Assembly: GCA_040882055.1 (NCBI GenBank)
Contig: JBBECA010000082.1
Location: 3,538-67,537, forward strand
Length of the DNA stretch: 64,000 nt
Direction: 5' to 3'
DNA from: Nitriliruptor sp040882055
Lineage (GTDB): Bacteria > Actinomycetota > Nitriliruptoria > Nitriliruptorales > Nitriliruptoraceae
The notes under the pieces are model-generated. The model worked only from the letters and a program-made list of their open reading frames with translations. It was not told the DNA's origin and made no database searches. A program made the position numbers and the translations under genes. Shown piece after piece: positions 33,477-41,455 of the stretch. The stretch's first letter is position 1; each line of letters opens with the position of its first letter.

Positions 33477-34244
33477 GTGCCTCCCGGTCCGGTCCCACCC
33501 TCGTGGCTGCTCGAGGTCCCGCTGGCGCACCGTGGCCTGCACGACGAGCAGCGGCCCGAGAACTGCCTGCCCGCGTTCGCGGCCGCCCGTGAGGCCGGCT
33601 ACGGGGTCGAGCTCGACGTCCAACTCACCCGCGATGGGGTGCCCGTGGTGGTGCACGATCGCGACCTCGCTCGCCTGACCGGACGGGCCGGCCGCGTCGG
33701 GAAGGTCACGGCCGCCGAGCTGACGGAACTGCCGGTGCTCGGCTCGGACGAGCGGGTGGCGACCCTGGACCAGGCGCTCGACGTGCTCGGCCCGACGCCG
33801 GTGATGATCGAGTGCAAGTCGCTCGGCCTGCGTGCCGGACGCCTCGAGGCGGTCGTCGCCGACCGGCTCGAGACCCACGACGGACCGTGGTGCGTGGCGG
33901 GCTTCAACCCGGGGACGGCGCGCTGGTTCCGTCGCTACCGCCCGGCCGCCGTGCGGGTGCTGACCGCCGGTCCGCTCGAGGGACACGCGCTGCCCGGGCC
34001 GGTGCGGCGACGGCTGGCCGCGCTCACCGACCTCGAGGCGGCGGACCCCCACGCCGTCAGCTACGACCTGACGGGCCTGCCCACCCCGCGGACCGACGCG
34101 TGGCGCGAGGACGGGGGAGCGATCGTCACCTGGACCGTCACCAGCGACGCCGAGCTCGCCCGTGCGCGCGAGCTCGCCGACAACGTCATCTTCGAGTTCA
34201 TCCGTCCGGCGACCGCGCCGCCGGGGGACGCAACCCCTCGCTGA
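33477..34244 (+). CDS. Glycerophosphodiester phosphodiesterase family protein
   Basis: 255 residues of the GDPD TIM barrel. Motifs: LAHRGLHDEQRPENCLPAF (catalytic His and Glu), GVELDVQLTRDGVPVVVHD (metal Glu/Asp and second His) and ECKSLG. It should cleave glycerophosphodiesters to glycerol-3-phosphate. No signal peptide, so cytoplasmic. Its last 47 bases overlap the 3' end of the convergent hydrolase gene. It follows hemB by two bases and may be in its transcript. Confidence 0.9.
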   Translation: MPPGPVPPSWLLEVPLAHRGLHDEQRPENCLPAFAAAREAGYGVELDVQLTRDGVPVVVHDRDLARLTGRAGRVGKVTAAELTELPVLGSDERVATLDQALDVLGPTPVMIECKSLGLRAGRLEAVVADRLETHDGPWCVAGFNPGTARWFRRYRPAAVRVLTAGPLEGHALPGPVRRRLAALTDLEAADPHAVSYDLTGLPTPRTDAWREDGGAIVTWTVTSDAELARARELADNVIFEFIRPATAPPGDATPR

Positions 34245-35553
34245 GGACCTCCGCGAGGAAGCTGCGTAGCGCCGTCTCGCACCCGTCACGGTCCACGTTC
34301 CAGGTGCGCACGTGGCCCGCCCCCGGGACCCGGTGGTAGGTGACGACGTCCGCGCGGAGCGCGGCGAAGGCGTCCGACAGCGCCACGGGGACCGTCGCGT
34401 CGGCGTCGCCGTGGAACAGCAGGATGGGACGATCGAACCGCTGCGGGTCGTCGAGGAGATCGAGCCCGCGCCAGTCGATGCGCTGGCGGGCACCTGCGAG
34501 CGCCATCGTGGGCGGGAGCAGCAGCGGCAGCACCGCCGGTGGCAGCCCGCGCTGCCGGGCGGCCGCCCGGAGCACGGGCCCCCAGTGCCGTACCGGCGCG
34601 TCGAGGACCAGCGCACGGATGCGGTCGGCCGTTCCGCTCCGGCTCAGCAGCTCCGCCGCGCAGGCACCGCCCATCGAGACACCGAGGACGATGACGTCGT
34701 CGGCACCTCGTGCGGCGACCACGTGCTCGATCGCGGCTTCGAGGTCCTCCCACTCGGTCGCGCCGAGGTGGCTGCGGCCGTCGGGCGAGGGTGGCGCCCC
34801 GGTCGCGTTCCGGTACGACAGCGCGAGGCAGGGGACACCCGCGGCCAGGAACGTCGGCACCCAGCGCACGACCTCGCGCCGGGAGCCGCTGCGGCCGTGC
34901 ACGAGCACCGCGACCGTGCGCGCGGGGTCAGCGTCGACCTCAGCCTCGGGCGGGGTGGACGGTGCGGGGAACCACCACGCCGGCAGTGCCCCGAGCGGGC
35001 CGGCGACCGCCACCTCCTCGACCTCGAGCCCGATGGCGCGCGGGTCGTCGGGTATGGCGTCGGCGTCGAGCCGGCCGGTGTCACCGGCAGCGATCTCCCC
35101 GACGAGGTGTTCGACGGGGCGCCACACGCCGGTCGAGACGTGCTCGAGGTCCCCTCCAGGCGCGTCGAGCGCGACCACCTCACCCGGTGGGCCGACCCGG
35201 AGCCAGCCCCGTTCGGTCGCCAGTCCCCACCACCCGGGTCGTTCGGCGGCAGGTCCGGCCAGCACGACCTGGCCCCGGTGCAGCGCCCGCACCTGGACGC
35301 CGTCGTCGGGCAGGGGCGGCACGAGGCGGCGGCCGGGCGCCTCGGTGATCCGCTCGGCGTAGTACCAGGTGGCACCGCCCGCGGCGGCGAGGAGCGCGGC
35401 GGTGCCGCCCCCCGCCAGCGCAGCGACCCGCCTCCGACGGTCGGTCATCGCCGCGGTCGCCGCAGCGCGACGTCGGCGGGCCCGTGGTTGCGGGGTCACG
35501 GCTCGACCGCGGCGCCCCCGACGCCACACGCTGCTCGCCCCGTCCGCGACCAC
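34198..35553 (-). CDS. Membrane-anchored alpha/beta hydrolase
   Basis: 451 residues. An Arg-rich N-terminus precedes one hydrophobic segment (VAALAGGGTAALLAAAGGAT), then a beta-rich region and an alpha/beta hydrolase domain: oxyanion-side VLVHGRSGS, nucleophile elbow GVSMGG, acid in LLFHGDADATVP, His in PGAGHVRTWN. Closest by layout to BAAT/dipeptidyl-type hydrolases with an N-terminal anchor; the substrate is unknown. GTG 35553 has GGAG five bases upstream; later starts at 35499 and 35448 are possible. Divergent from hemL. Confidence 0.8.
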   Translation of the reverse strand: MVADGASSVWRRGRRGRAVTPQPRARRRRAAATAAMTDRRRRVAALAGGGTAALLAAAGGATWYYAERITEAPGRRLVPPLPDDGVQVRALHRGQVVLAGPAAERPGWWGLATERGWLRVGPPGEVVALDAPGGDLEHVSTGVWRPVEHLVGEIAAGDTGRLDADAIPDDPRAIGLEVEEVAVAGPLGALPAWWFPAPSTPPEAEVDADPARTVAVLVHGRSGSRREVVRWVPTFLAAGVPCLALSYRNATGAPPSPDGRSHLGATEWEDLEAAIEHVVAARGADDVIVLGVSMGGACAAELLSRSGTADRIRALVLDAPVRHWGPVLRAAARQRGLPPAVLPLLLPPTMALAGARQRIDWRGLDLLDDPQRFDRPILLFHGDADATVPVALSDAFAALRADVVTYHRVPGAGHVRTWNVDRDGCETALRSFLAEVLSEGLRPPAARSPDG

Positions 35554-35554
35554 C

Positions 35555-35560
35555 TACGCT
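35555..35560 (+). promoter_or_regulatory. Putative -10 (TACGCT) of hemL
   Basis: TACGCT 108 bases before the hemL start, directly beside the hydrolase start codon on the other strand. Confidence 0.35.
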
Positions 35561-35668
35561 CCGTCCCCGCCCCGGCGTCTCCCACCCGGGCGGTCCGCAC
35601 ATCCGACGTGTCACACGTCGCTCACGACGTGCACCCTGCCAGGTTCCCGCCCGCAGATGGAGCTACCC

Positions 35669-36961
35669 GTGTCCGAGACCACGAGATCAGCGGCCCTCTT
35701 CGCGCGCGCGCAGGCGGTGATCCCCGGCGGCGTCAACTCACCGGTCCGCGCGTTCTCGTCGGTCGGCGGCACCCCGCGCTTCATCCGCAGCGGCGACGGG
35801 GCCTACCTCGAGGACGAGGACGGCAACCGCTACCTCGACCTGGTGAACTCGTGGGGCCCGCTGCTGTTCGGCCACGCCCGCCGCGAGGTCCTCGACGCCG
35901 CCACCGCCGCGCTCGAGCGGGGGTCGTCGTTCGGCGCCCCCACCGAGGCCGAGGTCCAGCTCGCCGAGCGGGTCATCGACGCGGTGCCATCGGTCGAGAA
36001 GGTCCGGTTGACCAACTCGGGCACCGAGGCCGGCATGAGCGCCATCCGGTTGGCGCGCGGCGCGACCGGACGGAGCAAGCTGCTCAAGTTCGTCGGTCAC
36101 TACCACGGGCACGCCGACGCGCTGCTGGTCGCCGCCGGCTCCGGCGTCGCCACGCTCGGGATCCCGGGCTCGCCCGGTGTCACCGCGGGGGCCGCGGCCG
36201 ACACCGTCCTCGTCCCCTGGAACGACCGCGAGGCGGTCGCCGCGGCGGTCGAGACGCACGCTGACGACCTCGCCGCGATCCTCTGCGAACCGGTCCCCGC
36301 CAACATGAACCTGGTCGCCCCGGAGGAGGGCTTCCTCGCGTTCCTGCGCGAGCAGGCCGACCGCGTCGGTGCGGTGCTGGTCTTCGACGAGGTGATCTCG
36401 GGTTTCCGGCTCGCCCGCGGCGGCGCGCAGGAGGTCCACGGGGTGACCCCCGACATCACCGTCCTCGGCAAGGTGCTCGGTGGCGGGTTCCCGCTGGCCG
36501 CCTTCGGTGGTCGGGCCGAGCTGATGGATCACCTCGCACCCACCGGGTCGGTCTACCAAGCGGGGACGCTGTCGGGGAACCCCGTCGCGGTCGCCGCCGG
36601 ACTCGCCCAGCTCGCCCTGCTCGACGACCCCGACGTCTACACGCGGCTGCGCGCCGTCACCGACCGGGTCGTGGCTGATCTGCGTGGTGCGTTCGCCGGT
36701 GCCGACCTCCCGGTCCAGGTCCTCCAGCACGGCGCCCTCGCCGGTGTCCTGTTCGCCGACGCGGCCCCACGTCGCTACGAGGACGTCGCCGCTGCCGAGC
36801 ACGACACCTACGGCCGCTTCTTCCACGGGCTGCTGGAGCGCGGCGTCTACGTGGCGCCCTCCGGGTACGAGGTGCTGTTCACCTCGCTCGCGCTCGACGA
36901 TGCAGCGCTCGATCGGTTCGCGGAGGCGGCGGCCGGCGCGGCGGCTGGGCTGAGGGCGTGA
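35669..36961 (+). CDS. hemL: Glutamate-1-semialdehyde 2,1-aminomutase
   Basis: 430 residues, PLP fold type I. It converts glutamate-1-semialdehyde to 5-aminolevulinate, the step after HemA. Motifs: PGGVNSPVRAF, the NSGTEAGMSAIRLARG phosphate site, FDEVISGFR and the PLP lysine in LGKVLGGGFPLAAFGG. GTG 35669 has GGAG six bases upstream and gives the usual length; an ATG at 35657 is the alternative. A 20-bp palindrome follows the stop. Confidence 0.96.
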   Translation: MSETTRSAALFARAQAVIPGGVNSPVRAFSSVGGTPRFIRSGDGAYLEDEDGNRYLDLVNSWGPLLFGHARREVLDAATAALERGSSFGAPTEAEVQLAERVIDAVPSVEKVRLTNSGTEAGMSAIRLARGATGRSKLLKFVGHYHGHADALLVAAGSGVATLGIPGSPGVTAGAAADTVLVPWNDREAVAAAVETHADDLAAILCEPVPANMNLVAPEEGFLAFLREQADRVGAVLVFDEVISGFRLARGGAQEVHGVTPDITVLGKVLGGGFPLAAFGGRAELMDHLAPTGSVYQAGTLSGNPVAVAAGLAQLALLDDPDVYTRLRAVTDRVVADLRGAFAGADLPVQVLQHGALAGVLFADAAPRRYEDVAAAEHDTYGRFFHGLLERGVYVAPSGYEVLFTSLALDDAALDRFAEAAAGAAAGLRA

Positions 36962-36966
36962 CCCGG

Positions 36967-36986
36967 CGGGTGGCGCGCGCCACCCG
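36967..36986. terminator. 20-bp perfect palindrome after hemL
   Basis: CGGGTGGCGC / GCGCCACCCG without a fixed loop, five bases after the stop codon. Confidence 0.5.
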
Positions 36987-37004
36987 GTCCGCGAGCCCGA
37001 CCTT

Positions 37005-37034
37005 TTGGTGGGGTTCCCCGGCCGTTGGTAGCCT
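37005..37034 (+). promoter_or_regulatory. Promoter of the menaquinol:cytochrome c oxidoreductase operon
   Basis: TTGGTG (37005-37010), an 18-base spacer and TAGCCT (37029-37034). This is the best -35/-10 pair I found. It leaves a leader of about 125 bases before the first GTG at 37167. Confidence 0.5.
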
Positions 37035-37127
37035 CCCCACATCCCGCTCCTGCGTGCGCGCACGGGCGGCCCGGTAGGCCCGTGACGCCACGTCGCGGCA
37101 GCGTTCCCCCCGACTCTGCTGGCCGGA

Positions 37128-37146
37128 TCGACGGTCCGACCGTCGA
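37128..37146 (+). promoter_or_regulatory. Leader hairpin upstream of the bc-complex operon
   Basis: Perfect 8-bp stem TCGACGGT / ACCGTCGA with loop CCG, ending a few bases before the GAGGAGAGG ribosome binding site of the first gene. It could affect translation or mRNA stability. Confidence 0.45.
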
Positions 37147-37166
37147 CCCGAGGAGAGGTAGCCCCC

Positions 37167-37682
37167 GTGCTGGAGTGGTTCCGTGAGTTCGGTGCCGCCG
37201 TGCCCGACGCGCTGCGTGCGCTGTACTACTTCGGGGATCCCGCAGGCGGCGGTCAGGGCTGGGTCGGCGCGGCCATCATGCTGCTGTGGCTCGGCCCGCT
37301 GATGGCCCTCCCGCTCTACCTCGCCAAGGTGACCTACGGCAAGCGTGAGTGGTTCTCGGCCACGATGGGTGTCATGGGCGCCTCGACCTTCATCTGGTGG
37401 GTCCACGGCGTGCTGCCTCACGCCTGGATCCAGTTCGTGGAGGCCAACGAGACCGTCCTGGCCGGGGCGATCATCCCCGAGACCGCCGGCTTCGACATCT
37501 CCGAGGACTACCGGCTGCAGATCGCGTCGAACCTCTACGGCGTCATCGCGGACTCCGTGGTGGCCGTGCTGATGATCGGCGGGATCGTGCTGACCCTGCT
37601 GCTCTTCCTCAAGGTCCAGAAGCAGTTCCCGAAGTCGCTCGCCGCCGGCGAGGTCAAGCCGGAGGCCGGCGGTTACAAGTGA
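37167..37682 (+). CDS. Unknown membrane subunit of the bc-type complex cluster
   Basis: 171 residues with three hydrophobic segments: GWVGAAIMLLWLGPLMALPLYL, MGVMGASTFIWWVHGVLP and SVVAVLMIGGIVLTLLLFL; the C-terminus is basic and cytoplasmic-looking. I recognise no family. It is the first gene of the operon that goes on with a dicluster ferredoxin and cytochrome b, so it is probably an accessory or anchor subunit of that complex. GTG 37167 follows GAGGAGAGG. His and Trp in the second helix could contact quinone or haem, but this is speculation. Confidence 0.7.
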   Translation: MLEWFREFGAAVPDALRALYYFGDPAGGGQGWVGAAIMLLWLGPLMALPLYLAKVTYGKREWFSATMGVMGASTFIWWVHGVLPHAWIQFVEANETVLAGAIIPETAGFDISEDYRLQIASNLYGVIADSVVAVLMIGGIVLTLLLFLKVQKQFPKSLAAGEVKPEAGGYK

Positions 37683-37745
37683 CCCCCAGCACCATCCCCA
37701 GCACCACCGAGAGACACCGACCGACGCACGGGAAGGAGGGACGAC

Positions 37746-38090
37746 GTGGGCAAGACCGACAAGGGTGAGCACCCGCTGATGTTCGACGACTACGTCGTCC
37801 AGCAGGTCGACGCGCAGTGGCTGCAGGAGCGCGTCAAGCCGAAGCGTCACATCGGGCTCACCGCCGAACTCTGCATCCTGTGCCGCGCCTGCGAGGACGT
37901 CTGTCCCTGGGAGTGCATCTTCATGATGTCGCCGGGGATCATCCAGGACGCTGACAACCCGGAGCTCGTGACCCTCGCGGCCCAGTCCCACGCGGTGTTC
38001 ATCATCGACGACAACGAGTGCACGCGCTGCGCCATCTGCGTGGAGCGCTGCCCCTCCGACGCGCTGTGGCTCGGGCGTACCGACAACTAG
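37746..38090 (+). CDS. 2x[4Fe-4S] ferredoxin-type protein
   Basis: 114 residues. Two classic cluster motifs: Cys43, 46, 49, 53-Pro and Cys92, 95, 98, 102-Pro, separated by 38 residues, with an N-terminal ~35-residue extension. No signal peptide, so it works on the cytoplasmic side. It stands 11 bp before the cytochrome b gene, and could feed electrons from a reductant to the complex or receive them from it. Placement of such a protein in a Rieske/cytochrome b operon is not the usual actinobacterial layout. GTG 37746 follows GAAGGAGGG. Confidence 0.88.
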   Translation: MGKTDKGEHPLMFDDYVVQQVDAQWLQERVKPKRHIGLTAELCILCRACEDVCPWECIFMMSPGIIQDADNPELVTLAAQSHAVFIIDDNECTRCAICVERCPSDALWLGRTDN

Positions 38091-38101
38091 GAGCAGGACG
38101 A

Positions 38102-38878
38102 GTGGCGAAGCGACCGAGCTTGCCGAGCTGGGGCGAGACGAAGACGAACGTCCAGGACAACGTGATCTGGAAGTCGATCTTCCGCCCGGGGTCGATCTAC
38201 CGCAAGGGCTACCGCGACACGTCGCGGGACCGCGCCCTCGCGGCGATGAACAACGTCCTCTACCACCTGCACCCGGTGAAGGTGAAGCGCCACGGTCTCA
38301 AGCTGACCTACACCTACTGCTTGGGCGGCCTGAGCTTCTTCCTGTTCATCCTGCTGACCATCACCGGCATCTTCCTGATGTTCTTCTACACCCCGGCCGC
38401 CGGTGCCGGCACCGAGCTCGCCTACCTCAACATGCGCGAGCTGTCGGCGTCGGTCACCTTCGGCAACCTGGTGCGCAACATGCACCGGTGGGGTGCCCAC
38501 GCCATGGTCTTCACCGTCTTCCTGCACATGGCGCGGGTCTTCTACCACGGTGCCTACAAGCCGCCGCGTGAGTTCAACTGGGTCGTCGGCGTGATCCTGC
38601 TGCTGCTGACGCTGCTGCTGAGCTTCACCGGCTACCTGCTGCCGTGGGACCAGCTCGCGCTCTGGGCCGTCACCGTCGGGACCAACATGATGGGCTACAC
38701 GCCGGTCTTCGGTGACCAGGTGCAGTTCGTCCTCCTCGGTGGCGTCTCGATCGGACCGGCGACCCTGTTGCGCTGGTACGTGCTGCACGTCCTGTTCATC
38801 CCGTTCGTGACGGTCATCTTCCTCGCGGTCCACTTCTGGCGGATCCGCAAGGACGGCGGCATCTCCGGTCCCCTGTGA
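38102..38878 (+). CDS. Cytochrome b, N-terminal half, b6 type
   Basis: 258 residues with four membrane helices, the size of cytochrome b6 plus a ~45-residue N-terminal extension. Haem-b ligands are His128/His142 (spacing 14) and His229/His244 (spacing 15), the b6f pattern. Cys73 in TYCLGGLSFF aligns with Cys35 of cytochrome b6 (YCLGGIT), which binds the extra haem c(i) covalently. PREFNWVVGV and GYLLPWDQLALWA are Q-site regions. The C-terminal half is encoded separately downstream. Ordinary Actinomycetes have one fused QcrB, so this complex is of the b6/Firmicute kind. Confidence 0.92.
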   Translation: MAKRPSLPSWGETKTNVQDNVIWKSIFRPGSIYRKGYRDTSRDRALAAMNNVLYHLHPVKVKRHGLKLTYTYCLGGLSFFLFILLTITGIFLMFFYTPAAGAGTELAYLNMRELSASVTFGNLVRNMHRWGAHAMVFTVFLHMARVFYHGAYKPPREFNWVVGVILLLLTLLLSFTGYLLPWDQLALWAVTVGTNMMGYTPVFGDQVQFVLLGGVSIGPATLLRWYVLHVLFIPFVTVIFLAVHFWRIRKDGGISGPL

Positions 38879-38893
38879 GCCACCGCCGGACAC

Positions 38894-38909
38894 CGGGCCC
38901 GCGGGCCCG
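38894..38909. repeat. Intercistronic palindrome between the two cytochrome b halves
   Basis: CGGGCCCGCGGGCCCG, a 16-bp perfect palindrome between the stop of the b6 gene and the ribosome binding site of the subunit IV gene. Confidence 0.55.
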
Positions 38910-38936
38910 AACCGTGGGTGAGGAGAGGTAGAGCAC

Positions 38937-39773
38937 ATGTCGGAAGAGGTCCAGATGGATCAGGCGGTCTACGACCGTCTGACCGCCGACGGCATGTCCG
39001 AGCGCATGGCTCGCGCCAAGGCCAAGGCCGCGAGCGTCCGCGCAGCCAAGATCGCCGAGGGCCAGAGCCTCGGGCCGAAGTCGGTCGAGGAGAACAACAA
39101 GGCGCTCGAGGCCTTCCGCGAGAAGCAGGGGGGTGGCGGCGGCGTCGCCACCAAGCAGGCCGCGCCCGCCGAGTCCGGCGGTGGCGGGCGGCTCACGCCC
39201 GAGGAACGCGCCGCCCGTGTGGCTGCCTCGCTCGGCAACGGCAACGGCTCCGGATCGATCGGTGTCCCGGCCGCCAGCGGCCACACCCACCGCATGCTCG
39301 CCCTCGTCCCGCCGGCGGGCATCCAGCAGGTCCAGTCCAAGCAGATGGACAAGGTCTACACCTGGCCGCACCTGCTGCTGGTCGAGTTCGTCGCGCTCCT
39401 GGCGATGGGCTCGCTGCTGCTGATCGTCTCGTTCTTCCTCGACGCGCCGCTCGGGTCGCTGGCCAACCCCAACGAGGTGCCGGGCATCAACAAGGCCCCC
39501 TGGTACTTCATGGGCCTGCAGGAGCTGCTGCGCTACTTCCACCCCATGATCGCGGGGGTCACGCTGCCGGGCGTCTTCCTCGTCGGGCTGATGGCGGCGC
39601 CGTACGTCGACAAGAACCCCTCGGCCCGGCCCGAGAACCGCAAGGTCGCCAACCTGGCGTTCACCTTCTTCATGGCCTTCTGGGGGATCCTCGTCATCAT
39701 CGGGTCGTTCCTCCGCGGGGCCGGCTACGAGTGGGCGTGGCCCTTCACCCAGGGCCTCGGCTTCACGCTCTGA
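38937..39773 (+). CDS. Cytochrome b C-terminal half (subunit IV-like) with long N-terminal extension
   Basis: 278 residues. Residues ~130-278 hold three membrane helices as in b6f subunit IV. The quinol-oxidation PEWY motif reads APWY (187-190), without the acidic residue; APWYF-LQELL variants are known from other split cytochrome b proteins. The first ~125 residues are an unusual soluble, Ala/Lys/Gly-rich extension with charged helices (SERMARAKAKAASVRAAKIA) and a Gly/Ser linker, absent from typical subunit IV. ATG 38937 follows GAGGAGAGG. Confidence 0.88.
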   Translation: MSEEVQMDQAVYDRLTADGMSERMARAKAKAASVRAAKIAEGQSLGPKSVEENNKALEAFREKQGGGGGVATKQAAPAESGGGGRLTPEERAARVAASLGNGNGSGSIGVPAASGHTHRMLALVPPAGIQQVQSKQMDKVYTWPHLLLVEFVALLAMGSLLLIVSFFLDAPLGSLANPNEVPGINKAPWYFMGLQELLRYFHPMIAGVTLPGVFLVGLMAAPYVDKNPSARPENRKVANLAFTFFMAFWGILVIIGSFLRGAGYEWAWPFTQGLGFTL

Positions 39774-39796
39774 GCAGCTTCCACCTCACTCCACGA

Positions 39797-39813
39797 GGCG
39801 CCGCAGCGGCGCC
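39797..39813. repeat. Intercistronic hairpin before the Rieske gene
   Basis: GGCGCCGC, a single A, GCGGCGCC: a perfect 8-bp inverted repeat just before the GGAGGAG ribosome binding site of the Rieske gene. Confidence 0.55.
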
Positions 39814-39828
39814 GGAGGAGCACCTGAC

Positions 39829-40446
39829 ATGGCAGACGACGCGAAGAAGGGCGGCAGCCGCCTCGACCTGCCCAGGGTCGAGCGTCGGGCCTTCCTGCGC
39901 TACGGCATGTTCGGCGCGGTGAGCGCGGGGCTCGGCGGCTTCGGCTTGGCATCCCTCGGCTTCCTCTACCCGCGTCCCGGTGACGAGCTCACCGGTGAGG
40001 TGCCGCTCGAGAGCGCCGAGGTGCTCGCCGAGACCATCGCGGACACCCGCGCCCCCGTTCGGGTCCCCGACGGCGGGATCTCGATCGTCGCCTGGGACCC
40101 CTCCAACGAGGCCGCGATGGAGCTCTACGGCGAGGACCACGCGATCGTGGAGTCCGCCGGTGTCGGGCTGATGGCGCTCTACAGCCAGCGCTGCGTCCAC
40201 CTCGGCTGCGCCGTGCCGTGGTGCCAGACCTCCCAGTGGTTCGAGTGCCCCTGCCACGGCTCGCGTTACAACCGCTGGGGCGAGTACACGGGAGGACCCG
40301 CGCCGCGCGGGCTCGACCGCTACTCGTCCTACATCGACGACGCCGGCATGTTCGTCGTCGACCTGAGCAACCTGATCACCGGTACCGCCCGGACGGCCAA
40401 CGCGCTGGAACAGCCCCAGGAGGGGCCGAACTGCGTCGACGCCTGA
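39829..40446 (+). CDS. Rieske [2Fe-2S] subunit of the menaquinol:cytochrome c complex
   Basis: 205 residues. Tat-type signal anchor (ERRAFLR, twin Arg19-20, then a Gly/Ala-rich helix) followed by the Rieske domain. Cluster ligands are Cys122/His124 (CVHLGC) and Cys140/His143 (CPCHGS); Cys127 and Cys142 form the usual disulfide. A single N-terminal helix, as in b6f and Bacillus QcrA, not the three-helix QcrA of mycobacteria. ATG 39829 follows GGAGGAG. Confidence 0.94.
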   Translation: MADDAKKGGSRLDLPRVERRAFLRYGMFGAVSAGLGGFGLASLGFLYPRPGDELTGEVPLESAEVLAETIADTRAPVRVPDGGISIVAWDPSNEAAMELYGEDHAIVESAGVGLMALYSQRCVHLGCAVPWCQTSQWFECPCHGSRYNRWGEYTGGPAPRGLDRYSSYIDDAGMFVVDLSNLITGTARTANALEQPQEGPNCVDA

Positions 40447-40474
40447 GCTGCGTCCTGCGAGGGGAAGCACCGAC

Positions 40475-41455
40475 ATGACCAACCTGTTCGTCGCCGTCGA
40501 GAGCGGTGGCAGCGGCGCAGCCGTCCCGATCATCCTGCTGGTGGTCGCGCTGATCGGCTTCGCGGTCGCCTACTTCGTCGTGGGCCCCGGCAAGAACCGC
40601 CAGGGTCCGAAGCGGCACGGTGACATCCCGCTCGCCATGCGCCCCTACCACTCCGACGAGGAGCTCGAGACCACGGGGATGGAGCGCGCGATGGCCTGGG
40701 GGGTCGCGTTCGCGGTCTTCTCGGCGCTGTTCCTGCCGCTCTACTGGGTCATCGAGCCCAACCGCATCGAGGAGCGCAACGAGGACTTCTACCAGCAGGA
40801 CGTCGCGGCTGGTCGCCAGCTGTTCCAGGACGCCTGCGCCTCGTGCCACGGGGTCAACCTCGAGGGCGGATCGGCCCCGAACCCGAACCCCGAGATCGCT
40901 GCGCCGTGGCCGGCCCCGACGCTCAACAACATCGTGGCCCGCTACGAGGACTCCGAGGTCGTCGAGGACGTCTACGAGTTCATCATGATGACCATCGAGA
41001 ACGGCCGCGCCGGCACGCCGATGCCCGCGTTCAGCGTCGGTGCGGGTGGTCAGTACTCGGACAACCAGCTCAACCAGGTCGCCGCCTACATCCTGTCGGT
41101 GCAGACCGGCGAGGTGGAAGAGGTCGACGCGCAGGCGTTCGTCGGTCGCTCCGGTGAGGAGCTGTTCGCCGACAACTGCGCCCGCTGCCACGGTCTCGAG
41201 GGCCAGGGCGTGGTCGGTCCGACGCTGCTCAACCTCTTCGAGCGCTACGGCGGCGATCCCGACGAGGCTCGCGCCGTCGCCCGACAGGCCATCGTCCAGG
41301 GCCGCAACGTCCCCGGGCAGGCGCCGATGCCTCCCTTCCGCCAGGTGCTCTCCGACGACGCGATCGAGTCGGTCATCGACCACATCGAGTCGTTCCAGAC
41401 CACGGGCGGACCCCGCTACGGCCAGATCGGTGGCCCCGCAGGAGACGACCAGTGA
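40475..41455 (+). CDS. Membrane-bound dihaem cytochrome c subunit
   Basis: 326 residues: two N-terminal membrane helices (~17-37, 71-93), then two cytochrome c domains with haem motifs CASCH (121-125) and CARCH (235-239) and axial-Met candidates in PMPAFS and APMPPF. It takes the place of cytochrome f/c1 and also of the downstream carrier. Maturation would use the System II genes that follow. The next gene overlaps by four bases. Confidence 0.92.
   Translation: MTNLFVAVESGGSGAAVPIILLVVALIGFAVAYFVVGPGKNRQGPKRHGDIPLAMRPYHSDEELETTGMERAMAWGVAFAVFSALFLPLYWVIEPNRIEERNEDFYQQDVAAGRQLFQDACASCHGVNLEGGSAPNPNPEIAAPWPAPTLNNIVARYEDSEVVEDVYEFIMMTIENGRAGTPMPAFSVGAGGQYSDNQLNQVAAYILSVQTGEVEEVDAQAFVGRSGEELFADNCARCHGLEGQGVVGPTLLNLFERYGGDPDEARAVARQAIVQGRNVPGQAPMPPFRQVLSDDAIESVIDHIESFQTTGGPRYGQIGGPAGDDQ

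Noticed and set aside
36962..37166. A Rex operator in front of the bc-complex operon
   Set aside because: No GTGAA-N4-TTCAC-like sequence in this region; only the leader hairpin and promoter hexamers were seen.
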